64,000 bases of DNA from Streptomyces xanthii (GTDB lineage Bacteria > Actinomycetota > Actinomycetes > Streptomycetales > Streptomycetaceae): assembly GCF_014621695.1 (NCBI RefSeq), contig NZ_CP061281.1, positions 3,906,001 through 3,970,000 on the forward strand, written 5' to 3'. The position numbers were made by a program, and so were the translations under genes. Positions 8,843 through 23,615 of the stretch are shown here, piece after piece. The stretch's first letter is position 1; every line of letters begins with the position of its first letter. Under the pieces are notes generated by a model. The model was not told the origin of the DNA, did no database searches, and was given only the letters and a program-made list of their open reading frames with translations.

Positions 8843-10153
8843 TTACTTCTTGGACGAGGACTTGGAGCGCGGCGGCTGGCCCTTGCGCTGGTTGGACTTG
8901 GCGCGGCTGCGGCCGTTGGAGGTACCGCCGGCCTGCTTGCCGCCGCCGGCCTGCTTGGCCTTGGGAGCGGCGTCCTCGGGCGCGTCCTTCTTCTCCAGCG
9001 ACGTCTTGGCCGGGGCCGCGTCTTCGGCGCCGCCCTGCGCGGGGCCGGACTGGCGCTGCGACTTCGACTGGCGCTTGGGCTGCTGCCGCTTCTGCGGGCC
9101 GGCGGCCTTGGGGGCGCCGTCCTCGTCCAGAACCGCGGTCGCGGCCGTGCTCTTCACCACGGTGCCGTCCGCCTGGGCGGCAAGCTGGGCCTTGGTCAGG
9201 CCGTTGATGAACTTGCGCTCGTACTCGTTGCGGTCGCGGCCCTTGGCGACGATGGCCTTGACGATCGTCTTCTCGCGCTTGGTCCGCGTGGCGCTGTGCG
9301 TGATGACGTGCTTCTGCAGGCCCTCGAGCATCTTGGCCTGGGCCTTGCTGCCCGGGGTGGGGTTCCGGTTGATCACGTACATCTGCTGACCCATGGTCCA
9401 GACGTTGGTGGTCAGCCAGTAGACGAGCACACCCACGGGGAAGTTGATGCCCATGAACAGGAAGATCAGGGGGAAGACGTACATCAGCATCTTCTGCTGC
9501 TGCATGAACGGCGTCTTCACCGTCAGGTCGACGTTCTTGGTCATCAGCTGGCGCTGCGTGTAGAACTGCGACGCCGACATCAGAACGATCATGACGGCGG
9601 TGACGACCCGCACGTCCGTCAGCGAGGAGCCGCCCATCTTGGCGACGGCCTCGGCGCTGTCCGTGAACTTCGCGGCGAGCGGGGCGCCGAAGATGTGGGC
9701 CTTCTGCGCGCTGTCGAGCAGCGACTGCGTGATGACGCCGACCTTCTTGCCGTCGGCGATGCCCGAGAGCGTGTGGTACAGCGCGAAGAAGAACGGCGAC
9801 TGCACGAGGATGGGAAGGCACGAGGAGAGCGGGTTGGTACCCGTCTCCTTGTACAGCTTCATCATCTCTTCGGACTGACGCTGCTTGTCGTTCTTGTAGC
9901 GCTCCTGGATCGCCTTCATCTGCGGCTGGAGCAGCTGCATGTTCCGCGTGGCCTTGATCTGCTTCACGAAGAGCGGGATCAGGCAGATGCGGATCAGCAC
10001 CACCAGGAAGACGATCGACAGGCCCCAGGCCCAGCCGGAGTCAGGCCCGAAGATGGCCCCGAAGACCTTGTGGAACTGGACGATGACCCAGGACACCGGG
10101 TAGGTGAGAAACGCGAAGACGCCGGAAATCGCGTTGACGATATCGGAAATCAT
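8843..10153 (-). CDS. yidC: Membrane protein insertase YidC
   Basis: A 436-aa Oxa1/YidC/Alb3-family insertase. An N-terminal helix ([21 protein letters not shown]) is followed by the conserved core: [24 protein letters not shown] carries the groove arginine, then a cytoplasmic coiled hairpin ([21 protein letters not shown]), and further helices ending near [16 protein letters not shown] long basic/Ala-rich C-terminal tail of about 150 residues could contact ribosomes. ATG start. The clustering with yidD, rnpA and rpmH is near-universal. Confidence 0.95.
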   Translation of the reverse strand: MISDIVNAISGVFAFLTYPVSWVIVQFHKVFGAIFGPDSGWAWGLSIVFLVVLIRICLIPLFVKQIKATRNMQLLQPQMKAIQERYKNDKQRQSEEMMKLYKETGTNPLSSCLPILVQSPFFFALYHTLSGIADGKKVGVITQSLLDSAQKAHIFGAPLAAKFTDSAEAVAKMGGSSLTDVRVVTAVMIVLMSASQFYTQRQLMTKNVDLTVKTPFMQQQKMLMYVFPLIFLFMGINFPVGVLVYWLTTNVWTMGQQMYVINRNPTPGSKAQAKMLEGLQKHVITHSATRTKREKTIVKAIVAKGRDRNEYERKFINGLTKAQLAAQADGTVVKSTAATAVLDEDGAPKAAGPQKRQQPKRQSKSQRQSGPAQGGAEDAAPAKTSLEKKDAPEDAAPKAKQAGGGKQAGGTSNGRSRAKSNQRKGQPPRSKSSSKK

Positions 10154-10161
10154 GTCCCTGA

Positions 10162-10512
10162 TCAGGCTCCTTGGGCATGGGGCGGGGTCGCTGTGGACGG
10201 GGTGTCCTGGGCAGGCTGTCTGTCGCCGTCAACGACGGGGGCCGCTTTCTTGTCCCCGCGCAAGGCGTTGCGGAGCATCTCGTGCCAGCGCGGACGCTTG
10301 CGCGGCGGAACGTGGTCGACGCCGCCGGGCGACCACGGATTGCACCGAAGGATGCGCCAGGCGGTGAGGGCTGTTCCCTTGATCGCACCGTGCCGGTCGA
10401 TGGCCGTGAAGCCGTAGTGGGAACACGACGGGTAGTACTTGCACACCGGACCAAGAAGCGGACTGATCGTCCACTGATAGATCTTGATCAAGGCGAGCAG
10501 TGGGTACTTCAT
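10162..10512 (-). CDS. yidD: Membrane protein insertion efficiency factor YidD
   Basis: A 116-aa YidD-family protein with the conserved motif [19 protein letters not shown] and a following [17 protein letters not shown]. An amphipathic N-terminal helix ([16 protein letters not shown]) should associate with the inner face of the membrane. A variable Pro/Ala tail of about 35 residues is typical of actinobacterial members. It overlaps the rnpA stop by 4 bp and lies 8 bp from yidC, so all three are probably translated from one message. Confidence 0.93.
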   Translation of the reverse strand: MKYPLLALIKIYQWTISPLLGPVCKYYPSCSHYGFTAIDRHGAIKGTALTAWRILRCNPWSPGGVDHVPPRKRPRWHEMLRNALRGDKKAAPVVDGDRQPAQDTPSTATPPHAQGA

Positions 10513-10880
10513 CGCGCGCCCCCTCCCAGGAGCCGCTGGAGTGCAGCGTCCAGGTCTCGGGCCAGCTGTGCGTGGGTGGCGTCACCCGCTCCGGGCAACG
10601 CGCGTACGACTACCAGGCTACCTGGGGGCAACGAAGCCACTCGGTCGCGCATGAGGTGCCGAAGTCTGCGCTTCACCGCGTTCCGTACGACGGCTCCACC
10701 TACTGCCTTGCTCACGACGAAACCCGCACGCGGCGGGGAAACGCTCTCCCCAGGCGCGTGCGGGTCCGTTGAACCGCTGCGTAGATGGACGACGAGAAGC
10801 GGGCGTCCAGCCCGACGTCCTCGGCGTACCGCGGTCGCGAAGTCTTCGCGCCGCCTCAGCCGATACTCGGTAGGCAGCAC
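10509..10880 (-). CDS. rnpA: Ribonuclease P protein component RnpA
   Basis: A 123-aa basic protein subunit of RNase P, which matures tRNA 5' ends together with the M1-type RNA. The signature is [24 protein letters not shown]. The N-terminus has [20 protein letters not shown] start 20 bp after the rpmH stop. Length is normal for the family. Confidence 0.95.
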   Translation of the reverse strand: MLPTEYRLRRREDFATAVRRGRRAGRPLLVVHLRSGSTDPHAPGESVSPPRAGFVVSKAVGGAVVRNAVKRRLRHLMRDRVASLPPGSLVVVRALPGAGDATHAQLARDLDAALQRLLGGGAR

Positions 10881-10900
10881 GTCATGACCTGTTTACGCGG

Positions 10901-11038
10901 TCAGGCGGACAGGCGGGCGCGACCCTTGCCACGGCGGGACGCGAGAATCGCGCGGCCGGCACGGGTGCGCATACGCAGCCGGAAGCCGTGGGTCTTGGCG
11001 CGACGACGGTTGTTCGGCTGGAAGGTGCGCTTGCTCAC
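10901..11038 (-). CDS. rpmH: 50S ribosomal protein L34
   Basis: A 45-aa, very basic ribosomal protein: it begins with [18 protein letters not shown] and ends GRARLSA. GTG start with GGAG upstream. It is the first gene of the leftward cluster and faces dnaA across the divergent promoter region, the classic bacterial arrangement. Confidence 0.96.
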   Translation of the reverse strand: MSKRTFQPNNRRRAKTHGFRLRMRTRAGRAILASRRGKGRARLSA

Positions 11039-11423
11039 TCGGGGGCTCCAGAAGAAATCGTGTGGTGGCGGGACATCGCCTGGCTGTCACCGTGCGCCCA
11101 CGAGTAGCTCGCAATACGCCCGAGTGCACCGCTACACGCACCGCAAAGAACTTCCGGTCCGTGACCTTGCCCATCGGAGGCAGGCGGCAGCAGCCATCGA
11201 CAACTCGACCTGGTTACGGTACGCGCGGCTACGCCATCCGGTCAAACCGGCAGCGCGTGAGGGACACTGTCCACAGGCTGGGGACAACAACTTGAACCGC
11301 GACGGCCGCGCTGACTACCGTGGCCGGACCCCGATTCGTTCCCTTCCCCCCACCCCACCCGATTTTCTTCCCGATCCGTCCCGAGAACCACACGTTCGTG
11401 GGACCAGCGAGAGAGCGTGCCCT
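11039..11423. promoter_or_regulatory. rpmH-dnaA divergent promoter region with two DnaA boxes
   Basis: About 385 bp without a gene. CTGTCCACA (11267-11275) and the opposed TGGGGACAA (11279-11287, one mismatch to the consensus on the minus strand) form a close inverted pair about 140 bp before dnaA. DnaA autoregulation through two boxes upstream of dnaA is described in Streptomyces, and this pair fits that role. The -10/-35 boxes cannot be assigned reliably. Confidence 0.7.
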
Positions 11424-13511
11424 GTGGCTGACGTACCTGCCGATCTTGCCGCAGTGTGGCCACGAGTTCTGGAGCAACTCCTCGGGGAAGGCCGCGGGCA
11501 GGGCGTCGAGACGAAGGACGAACACTGGATCCGGCGCTGCCAGCCCTTGGCACTCGTCGCCGACACGGCCTTGCTGGCCGTCCCCAATGAATTCGCCAAG
11601 GGCGTACTCGAGGGCCGGCTCGCCCCGGTCGTCAGCGAGACCCTGAGCCGCGAGTGCGGCCGCCCCATCCGGATCGCGATCACCGTCGACGACTCCGTGG
11701 GCGAGGCCCCCGCGCCGGCGGCCCCCCAGCCCCCGCAGCACCGCTACGAGGACACCGAGCCGTCCCCTGCCCCGGGCCAGGGGCACGACCCGTACGAGCA
11801 GCGCGACAGCCGTGAGGCGTACGACGGCGGCGGTTACGAGCGGCGCGGCATGGAGGAGCACGGGCAGGGCGGACGCGGGGAGCAGGCGGCCCCGCAGGCA
11901 CCGCGCGAGGACCCGCTGCCCACCGCGCGTCCCGCCTACCCCGACTACCAGCGCCCGCAGCCGGGCGCCTGGCCCCGCCCCCAGCAGGACGAGTACAGCT
12001 GGCAGCAGCCGCGGCTCGGCTTCCCCGAGCGCGACCCGTACGCGACGCCTCCGCAGCAGCCGCAGCACGACTACCGCCAGCAGGAGCGTCCGCCCTACGA
12101 GCAGCAGGGCTACGAGCCCGAGCGCGGCGGCGGCCGGTACGGACAGCAGCCCGAGCCCTCTTCGTACGAGGAGCGCCCCTCCTATGAAGAGCGGCCCTCC
12201 TACGAGGACCGCGGAGGCTACGAAGAGCGCGCTTCTTATGAGGAGCGCTCTTCTTACGACGCGTCGCACTCCTCCCGCCCCTCGCACGGGTCGCACGAGC
12301 GGCCGCAGCGGCGCGATCCCGGCGAGACCTCGTCGATGGGCGGCGGCCGGCACGCGCAGGACACCGGGCGCCACGCCCAAGACGGTGGCCCGAGCGGACC
12401 CGGCGGCCGCGGGGTGCCCAGCGGTGCTCCGAGCCCGCTGGCCGCGCAGCCCGCGCCGGCCGCGGGTCCCGGGGAGCCGACCGCGCGACTGAACCCCAAG
12501 TACCTCTTCGACACGTTCGTGATCGGCGCGTCGAACCGTTTCGCCCACGCGGCCGCGGTCGCCGTGGCCGAGGCGCCGGCGAAGGCCTACAACCCCCTCT
12601 TCATCTATGGGGAGTCGGGCCTCGGCAAGACGCACCTTCTGCATGCCATCGGGCACTACGCCCGTAGTCTCTATCCCGGCACGCGCGTGCGGTACGTGAG
12701 CTCCGAGGAGTTCACCAACGAGTTCATCAACTCGATCCGCGACGGCAAGGGCGACTCCTTCCGCAAGCGGTACCGCGAGATGGACATCCTTCTGGTCGAC
12801 GACATCCAGTTCCTCGCGGACAAGGAGTCGACGCAGGAGGAGTTCTTCCACACCTTCAACACGCTCCACAACGCCAACAAGCAGATCGTGCTCTCCAGCG
12901 ACCGGCCGCCCAAGCAGCTGGTCACCCTGGAGGACCGGCTGCGGAACCGGTTCGAGTGGGGCCTCATCACGGACGTGCAGCCGCCCGAGCTGGAGACGCG
13001 TATCGCGATCCTCCGCAAGAAGGCGGTGCAGGAGCAGCTCAACGCGCCTCCGGAGGTGCTCGAGTTCATCGCGTCCCGCATCTCGCGCAACATCCGCGAG
13101 CTGGAAGGGGCGTTGATCCGCGTCACGGCGTTCGCCTCCCTGAACCGGCAGCCCGTGGACCTCGGGCTCACCGAGATCGTCCTCAAGGACCTGATCCCCG
13201 GCGGGGAGGACTCGGCCCCGGAGATCACCGCCACGGCGATCATGGCGGCGACCGCGGACTACTTCGGTCTCACCGTCGAGGACCTGTGCGGCTCCTCCCG
13301 CAGCCGGGTCCTGGTGACGGCCCGGCAGATCGCGATGTACCTGTGCCGTGAGCTCACCGACCTCTCGCTGCCGAAGATCGGCGCGCAGTTCGGTGGCCGC
13401 GACCACACGACCGTGATGCACGCGGACCGCAAGATCCGCGCGCTCATGGCCGAGCGGCGCTCCATCTACAACCAGGTCACCGAGCTCACGAACCGCATCA
13501 AGAACGGCTGA
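11424..13511 (+). CDS. dnaA: Chromosomal replication initiator DnaA
   Basis: A 695-aa AAA+ initiator. Domain I is about residues 1-90. Domain II is very long (about 95-355), rich in Pro/Gln/Tyr and includes a run of imperfect YEER repeats encoded around 12160-12265. Domain III has Walker [14 protein letters not shown] and Walker [10 protein letters not shown]. Domain IV ends with the box-reading signature [15 protein letters not shown]. The frame is open far upstream, but GTG 11424 starts the conserved [18 protein letters not shown]. It is slightly longer than the S. coelicolor protein (about 656 aa) because of domain II. Confidence 0.96.
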   Translation: MADVPADLAAVWPRVLEQLLGEGRGQGVETKDEHWIRRCQPLALVADTALLAVPNEFAKGVLEGRLAPVVSETLSRECGRPIRIAITVDDSVGEAPAPAAPQPPQHRYEDTEPSPAPGQGHDPYEQRDSREAYDGGGYERRGMEEHGQGGRGEQAAPQAPREDPLPTARPAYPDYQRPQPGAWPRPQQDEYSWQQPRLGFPERDPYATPPQQPQHDYRQQERPPYEQQGYEPERGGGRYGQQPEPSSYEERPSYEERPSYEDRGGYEERASYEERSSYDASHSSRPSHGSHERPQRRDPGETSSMGGGRHAQDTGRHAQDGGPSGPGGRGVPSGAPSPLAAQPAPAAGPGEPTARLNPKYLFDTFVIGASNRFAHAAAVAVAEAPAKAYNPLFIYGESGLGKTHLLHAIGHYARSLYPGTRVRYVSSEEFTNEFINSIRDGKGDSFRKRYREMDILLVDDIQFLADKESTQEEFFHTFNTLHNANKQIVLSSDRPPKQLVTLEDRLRNRFEWGLITDVQPPELETRIAILRKKAVQEQLNAPPEVLEFIASRISRNIRELEGALIRVTAFASLNRQPVDLGLTEIVLKDLIPGGEDSAPEITATAIMAATADYFGLTVEDLCGSSRSRVLVTARQIAMYLCRELTDLSLPKIGAQFGGRDHTTVMHADRKIRALMAERRSIYNQVTELTNRIKNG

Positions 13512-13575
13512 CGGCGGCCCTCACGGCCGACCTGCGGGCTCCCACGGCCCGGCCCTGCGAACCCGCACCACTCCT

Positions 13576-13604
13576 GGGCGCTCCGGAACGACTCCGGGGC
13601 GCCC
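13576..13604 (+). terminator. dnaA terminator
   Basis: Inverted repeat GGGCGCTCCGGA (13576-13587) with TCCGGGGCGCCC (13593-13604), 5-nt loop, followed by TTCTTC, about 65 bp after the dnaA stop. Confidence 0.75.
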
Positions 13605-13777
13605 TTCTTCATGCCCGCAGTCATCCCGGAGTCATCCCGCAGCCGTGCCCGCTGCCGTGCCCGAAGCCCTCTCGTGGCGCTCTCACAGCGCTCCCACAGC
13701 CCTCCAGGACGCGCCCGATACCGGTCCGAAGCCGGTTCGAAGCCGGCCCAGAGCCCTCCTCCGCGCCGGCCGCCGCT

Positions 13778-14396
13778 GCGTCCACAGCCCGCCGGTGTTC
13801 GATTACCGGCCTGGTTACGGGAGTTCTCCACAGATCTGCCGGGTTTTTGCGATCCACACCCTGGGGACCGCAAAGTTGTCCAGATCCCATCCACAGGCCG
13901 GGCTGGTGACAGATCATCAGCCCAGGTCAGGTGGCTGTGGATTCGTGGACAAAAGATCTCCACAGGCTGTGGACAGAGATTTCCTCCACAGACTGTGCAT
14001 TTCGTTGTCCACCGCCGACCCACAGGATGGCAGCGGTTGTGCACAGCGATCAGGCGCTTCTCCACATGGCTGTCCACTGTTCGGCAACCCGACGCGCCTC
14101 GTCACCGGGGCGAGTGAAAGGCGTCACATCGATCGTCCTTGTCACCCTGTGGGGAACCCGCCCGAAGCTGGGGACGACTCTGGGGAGAAGTGGCCCTTGC
14201 CTGTGCATCACGTGTGCAGAACTTTTCGCCGTCCACAGCGAGGGCGGGTTGTCCACCGGCTCGGCCCACAGGCCCGGTGGACAAAAAACCGGGCCTGACC
14301 TGCGGAAAGGCAGTTATCCACGGTTTCCACAGCCCCTACTACTACTCCCAACTAGAGAGAGCTGGGAATTCGTTTCGAAGTGGGGGCTGTGCACAA
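13778..14396. other. oriC: oriC, chromosomal replication origin (DnaA-box array)
   Basis: The dnaA-dnaN intergenic region holds about 20 DnaA-box-like 9-mers. Plus orientation starts: 13778, 13824, 13850, 13876, 13887, 13956, 13982, 14005, 14037, 14058, 14070, 14229, 14249, 14314, 14323. Minus orientation starts: 13936, 13944, 13968, 14148, 14276, 14388. They fall into two groups (13.78-14.08 and 14.23-14.40 kb) as in S. coelicolor. The closest have a single mismatch, for example CTGTCCACA (minus, 13968) and TTGTCCACC (14005, 14249); none is exactly TTGTCCACA. Long open frames crossing the region are GC artefacts. Confidence 0.93.
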
Positions 14397-14593
14397 CTTG
14401 CCGCCGGGACCCCGACCGCGCCTCGACGCGACTTGACCGAGGCGGGCAACGACTGTCAGCGCGGTGCGTCAGACTGGTCCCCGGTGTTCTCCCCAGCTGT
14501 GGGCCGAGCGACACCACGTCTGCCGACGCAGACCGCAGACCGATGACGAACGCAGGGCGAGAGCAGCCAGGCATTAGCAGGAGGCGGCTTACG

Positions 14594-15724
14594 GTGAAGA
14601 TCCGGGTGGAACGCGACGTACTCGCGGAGGCGGTGGCCTGGGCGGCGCGCAGCCTCCCGGCACGACCGCCCGCGCCCGTCCTCGCGGGCCTTCTGCTGAA
14701 GGCCGAGGAGGGCGCACTCAGCCTGTCGAGCTTCGACTACGAGGTCTCGGCACGCGTCTCTGTGGACGCGGAGGTCGACGAGGAAGGCACGGTGCTCGTC
14801 TCCGGCCGCCTCCTCGCGGACATCTGCCGCGCCCTCCCCAACCGTCCGGTGGAGATCTCCACAGACGGTGTACGAGCGACCGTGGTCTGTGGGTCCTCGC
14901 GATTCACACTCCACACCCTCCCTGTGGAGGAGTACCCGGCGCTGCCGCAGATGCCGACCGCGACGGGCACCGTCCCGGGCGAGATCTTCGCCGCCGCCGC
15001 GCAGCAGGTGGCCATCGCCGCCGGCCGCGACGACACGCTGCCCGTCCTCACCGGTGTGCGCATCGAGATCGAGGGCGACACGGTGACCCTGGCGTCCACC
15101 GACCGCTACCGCTTCGCGGTTCGCGAGTTCCTGTGGAAGCCGGAGGACCCGGAGGCGTCCGCGGTCGCCCTGGTGCCCGCCAAGACCCTCCTGGATACCG
15201 CCAAGGCGCTGACCAGCGGTGACACGGTCACGCTCGCGCTGTCGGGTTCCGGTGCCGGTGAGGGCCTCATCGGCTTCGAGGGCGCCGGCCGTCGCACGAC
15301 GACCCGCCTGCTCGAGGGCGACCTGCCGAAGTACCGCACGCTGTTCCCGACGGAGTTCAACTCCGTGGCCGTCATCGAGACTGCCCCCTTCGAGGAGGCC
15401 GTCAAGCGTGTGGCCCTCGTCGCCGAGCGGAACACGCCGGTGCGGCTCAGCTTCGAGCAGGGCGTGCTCATCCTGGAGGCCGGCTCCAGCGACGACGCAC
15501 AGGCTGTGGAGCGGCTCGACGCGCAGCTGGAGGGCGACGACATCTCGATCGCCTTCAACCCGCAGTTCCTGCTGGACGGCCTGAAGGAGATCAACTCCCC
15601 GGTCGCCCAGCTGTCCTTCACGACGTCCACCAAGCCCGCGCTGCTCAGCGGCAAGCCGGCCGTGGACGCCGAGGCGGACGACGCGTACAAGTACCTGATC
15701 ATGCCGGTGCGGCTGTCGGGCTGA
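14594..15724 (+). CDS. dnaN: DNA polymerase III beta subunit (sliding clamp)
   Basis: A 376-aa ring-forming clamp of three repeated clamp domains (about residues 1-120, 130-245, 250-376), starting MKIRVERDVLAEAVAWAAR and ending in the conserved YKYLIMPVRLSG. The frame continues upstream through oriC, but GTG 14594 is supported by AGGAGG at 14579-14584 and by the family's start. It is the first gene after oriC and is read away from it. Confidence 0.95.
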   Translation: MKIRVERDVLAEAVAWAARSLPARPPAPVLAGLLLKAEEGALSLSSFDYEVSARVSVDAEVDEEGTVLVSGRLLADICRALPNRPVEISTDGVRATVVCGSSRFTLHTLPVEEYPALPQMPTATGTVPGEIFAAAAQQVAIAAGRDDTLPVLTGVRIEIEGDTVTLASTDRYRFAVREFLWKPEDPEASAVALVPAKTLLDTAKALTSGDTVTLALSGSGAGEGLIGFEGAGRRTTTRLLEGDLPKYRTLFPTEFNSVAVIETAPFEEAVKRVALVAERNTPVRLSFEQGVLILEAGSSDDAQAVERLDAQLEGDDISIAFNPQFLLDGLKEINSPVAQLSFTTSTKPALLSGKPAVDAEADDAYKYLIMPVRLSG

Positions 15725-15891
15725 GACGGCTGAGCGAGGCGGCCGCGCGGGTTCGCCTGCGCGGCTCCGTCCACAGGTGTGCACGGAGGTCCGGGTTTAG
15801 GCTCGGACCCGGTACGAGCCCCGCGCCACGCGTGCGTGCTCGTACCGTGCGCACCACCTCTCGCCCCGTCGCAACGTAAGGATCACCACTG

Positions 15892-16767
15892 ATGGAGCTC
15901 GGTCTCGTCGGCCTCGGCAAGATGGGCGGCAACATGCGCGAGCGCATCCGCCGCGCAGGCCACACCGTCATCGGCTACGACCGCAACCCGGACCTCGCGG
16001 ACGTCCACAGCCTCGAGGAGCTCGTGGGCCGTCTCCAGGGGCCCCGCGTGGTGTGGGTGATGGTCCCGGCCGGCGCCGCGACCCAGTCGACCATCGACGA
16101 GCTCGGTGAGCTCCTGCAGCCCGGCGACGTCGTCGTCGACGGCGGCAACTCCCGCTGGACGGACGACGAGAAGCACGCCGAGGAGCTGGCGGCCAAGGGC
16201 ATCGGATTCGTCGACTGCGGCGTCTCCGGCGGCGTCTGGGGCCTGGAGAACGGCTACGCGCTGATGTACGGCGGCTCCGCCGAGGACGTCGCGAAGGTCC
16301 AGCCGGTCTTCGACGCCCTGAAGCCGGAGGGCGAGTTCGGCTCGGTGCACGCGGGCAAGGTCGGCGCCGGCCACTTCGCCAAGATGGTCCACAACGGCAT
16401 CGAGTACGCCATGATGCAGGCCTACGCCGAGGGCTGGGAGCTCCTGGAGGCCGTGGACTCGGTGACCGACGTCCGCGAGGTCTTCCGCTCCTGGCAGGAG
16501 GGCACGGTCATCCGCTCCTGGCTGCTGGACCTGGCGGTCAACGCCCTCGACGAGGACGAGCACCTCGACAAGCTGCGTGGTTACGCACAGGACTCCGGCG
16601 AGGGCCGCTGGACCGTGGAGGCCGCCATCGACAACGCCGTGCCGCTGCCCGCGATCACCGCGTCCCTCTTCGCGCGCTTCGCCTCGCGTCAGGAGGACTC
16701 GCCGCAGATGAAGATGATCGCGGCGCTGCGCAATCAGTTCGGCGGCCACGCCGTCGAGAAGAAGTAG
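15892..16767 (+). CDS. 6-phosphogluconate dehydrogenase (decarboxylating), short type
   Basis: A 291-aa NAD(P)-dependent dehydrogenase of the pentose phosphate pathway. It has the N-terminal Rossmann motif GLVGLGKMGGNM, the substrate motif DCGVSGGVWGLENG (about residues 104-117) and the catalytic segment GHFAKMVHNGIEYAMMQ. The protein is about 170 residues shorter than the Gnd of E. coli, matching the compact, often NAD-preferring subfamily; cofactor choice is not determined here. ATG start with TAAGGA upstream. Its placement between dnaN and recF is typical of Streptomyces. Confidence 0.9.
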   Translation: MELGLVGLGKMGGNMRERIRRAGHTVIGYDRNPDLADVHSLEELVGRLQGPRVVWVMVPAGAATQSTIDELGELLQPGDVVVDGGNSRWTDDEKHAEELAAKGIGFVDCGVSGGVWGLENGYALMYGGSAEDVAKVQPVFDALKPEGEFGSVHAGKVGAGHFAKMVHNGIEYAMMQAYAEGWELLEAVDSVTDVREVFRSWQEGTVIRSWLLDLAVNALDEDEHLDKLRGYAQDSGEGRWTVEAAIDNAVPLPAITASLFARFASRQEDSPQMKMIAALRNQFGGHAVEKK

Positions 16768-16838
16768 TCCACAGAAGCAGTCGAGAACGTAGTCCACAGC
16801 TGTAGACCGGTGCGGCGGTGATCCACAGATGTGGACAC
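16765..16838. promoter_or_regulatory. Cluster of four DnaA-box-like 9-mers between gnd-like gene and recF
   Basis: TAGTCCACA at 16765 and 16790, TGATCCACA at 16819, and TGTGGACAC at 16830 (minus-strand GTGTCCACA). All keep the TCCACA core but none is exact. They lie within 75 bp, about 2.4 kb from oriC, just before recF. Confidence 0.5.
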
Positions 16839-16901
16839 CGCGACCGAAGCACCTGCAGTGACCGCAGTACCGAGCACGTTGGGGGAGGTCGGCCCACGAC
16901 C

Positions 16902-18026
16902 ATGCACGTCACGCATCTGTCGCTGGCCGACTTCCGCTCGTACGCCCGGGCCGAGGTGGCGCTCGAACCGGGCGTCACCGCGTTCGTGGGGCCCAACGGT
17001 CAGGGCAAGACGAACCTGGTGGAGGCCGTCGGCTACCTTGCCAACCTCGGCAGCCACCGTGTCTCCTCCGACGCGCCGCTCGTCCGCATGGGCGCCGAGC
17101 GCGCCGTCATCAGGGCCCAGGTGCGCCAGGGCGACCGCCAGCAGCTCGTCGAGCTGGAGCTGAACCCCGGCAAGGCCAATCGCGCCCGCATCAACAGGTC
17201 CTCGCAGGTCAGGCCGCGGGATGTGCTCGGCATCGTGCGCACCGTCCTGTTCGCGCCGGAGGACCTCGCGCTCGTCAAGGGCGACCCCGGCGAGCGGCGC
17301 CGCTTCCTGGACGAGCTGATCACGGCCCGCTCGCCCCGCATGGCCGGCGTGCGCTCCGACTACGACCGCGTCCTCAAGCAGCGCAACACGCTCCTGAAGT
17401 CCGCCGCCCTGGCCCGCCGGCACGGCGGCCGCACCATGGACCTGTCCACGCTCGACGTGTGGGACCAGCACCTCGCGCGCGCGGGCGCGGAGCTGCTCGC
17501 CCAGCGTCTCGACCTGATCGCGACGCTGGAGCCGCTGGCCGACAAGGCCTACGAGCAGCTGGCGCCCGGCGGCGGCCCGCTCTCCCTGGAGTACAAGCCG
17601 TCCTCGCCCGAGCTCGTCGGCCACGCGCGCGAGGAGCTCTACGAGCAGCTGCTCACCGCCCTGGAAGGCGCCCGCAAGCAGGAGATCGAGCGCGGTGTGA
17701 CCCTGGTGGGCCCGCACCGCGACGAGCTCCTCCTCAAGCTCGGCCGGCTGCCCGCGAAGGGCTACGCGAGTCACGGCGAGTCCTGGTCGTACGCGCTGGC
17801 GCTGCGCCTGGCCTCGTACGACCTGCTGCGGGCGGAGGGGAACGAGCCGGTGCTCGTCCTCGACGACGTGTTCGCCGAGCTCGACGCGCGCCGCCGGGAG
17901 CGCCTCGCGGAGCTGGTGGCGCCCGGCGAGCAGGTCCTCGTGACGGCCGCCGTCGACGACGACGTGCCGGACGTCCTGACCGGCACCCGGTACGCGGTGT
18001 CCGAGGGGACCGTGGAGCGGCTGTGA
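16902..18026 (+). CDS. recF: DNA replication and repair protein RecF
   Basis: A 374-aa SMC-like ATPase that helps load RecA at single-strand gaps. Walker A is [13 protein letters not shown] (about residues 31-43), the ABC-type signature region follows about residue 290 ([15 protein letters not shown]) and Walker B is [19 protein letters not shown]. The start is ATG 16902, beginning [14 protein letters not shown], after GGGGGAGG. The stop overlaps the next gene by 4 bp (GTGA). Confidence 0.95.
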   Translation: MHVTHLSLADFRSYARAEVALEPGVTAFVGPNGQGKTNLVEAVGYLANLGSHRVSSDAPLVRMGAERAVIRAQVRQGDRQQLVELELNPGKANRARINRSSQVRPRDVLGIVRTVLFAPEDLALVKGDPGERRRFLDELITARSPRMAGVRSDYDRVLKQRNTLLKSAALARRHGGRTMDLSTLDVWDQHLARAGAELLAQRLDLIATLEPLADKAYEQLAPGGGPLSLEYKPSSPELVGHAREELYEQLLTALEGARKQEIERGVTLVGPHRDELLLKLGRLPAKGYASHGESWSYALALRLASYDLLRAEGNEPVLVLDDVFAELDARRRERLAELVAPGEQVLVTAAVDDDVPDVLTGTRYAVSEGTVERL

Positions 18027-18580
18027 GCGACCAGACGTCCGGCTCGGAGAAGCCCGGCCCCGAGTCGAAGCCGGCGCCTGAGCCGTCCGGTGTCGACCTC
18101 GCGCGCGTGGCCCTGCGCGCGGCGAAAGAGGCCGCACGCGCGCGTGGAGCTTCCGCGCAGCAGAAGAAGCAGGTCCGCCGCGGTGGCGGCCTGCGTTCCG
18201 GTGCGCGCGCCGACGGCCGGGACCCGATGGGCCTCGGTGCGGCCATCAACCGGCTGATCACCGAGCGCGGCTGGGAGACGCCGGCCGCGGTGGGCGGCGT
18301 CATGGGCCGCTGGCCGCAGATCGTCGGCGAGGACCTCGCCAAGCACTGCGTGCCGCAGAAGTACGACGAGGACGAGTGCGTCCTGGTCGTGCAGTGCGAT
18401 TCGACGGCCTGGGCGACGCAGGTCCGCATGCTGGCTCCGCAGCTGGTCAGAAGGCTGAACGAGGATCTGGGCCACGGCACCGTGCGCCGTATCGACATCA
18501 AGAACCCCGGCTCGGGACCCCGTCGCTACGGGCCTTTGCGCGCCCCTGGAAGCACCGGTCACGACGACACCTACGGGTGA
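18023..18580 (+). CDS. DciA-family (DUF721) replicative helicase loader
   Basis: A 185-aa protein with a Pro/Ser-rich and basic N-terminal half and a C-terminal DUF721 domain (about residues 68-165) showing [18 protein letters not shown] and the [20 protein letters not shown] helix. DUF721 proteins include DciA, the ancestral loader of the replicative helicase DnaB, which fits its place between recF and gyrB near oriC. GTG start overlaps the recF stop. Confidence 0.88.
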   Translation: MSDQTSGSEKPGPESKPAPEPSGVDLARVALRAAKEAARARGASAQQKKQVRRGGGLRSGARADGRDPMGLGAAINRLITERGWETPAAVGGVMGRWPQIVGEDLAKHCVPQKYDEDECVLVVQCDSTAWATQVRMLAPQLVRRLNEDLGHGTVRRIDIKNPGSGPRRYGPLRAPGSTGHDDTYG

Positions 18581-18686
18581 CAGGTCGGCCACGGTTGCTG
18601 GGGGTTGACACCCCGAAGCGCTGAGTGCCGCTGTGAGCCTCTTGGAGCCCCGCTCCGCATAGGGGGAGTCGGCCGAGACCGGTTGA

Positions 18687-20933
<2,247 letters not shown>

Positions 20934-20975
20934 GTCGGTCTCAGCTGACCGCCGCAGAAAGGATCTTCACCAGCA

Positions 20976-23597
<2,622 letters not shown>

Positions 23598-23615
23598 CGC
23601 GAGGAGTGAGTCATC

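Noticed and set aside
11229..13421. Very long minus-strand frame opposite dnaA
   Set aside because: GC-rich codon mirror of dnaA: it shows no domain, no start with ribosome-binding site, and is Arg/Leu-rich as expected of an antisense shadow.
13512..14593. Open frames crossing oriC, including an upstream extension of dnaN
   Set aside because: They cross about 20 DnaA boxes, contain no recognisable domain, and the dnaN start at 14594 has AGGAGG.
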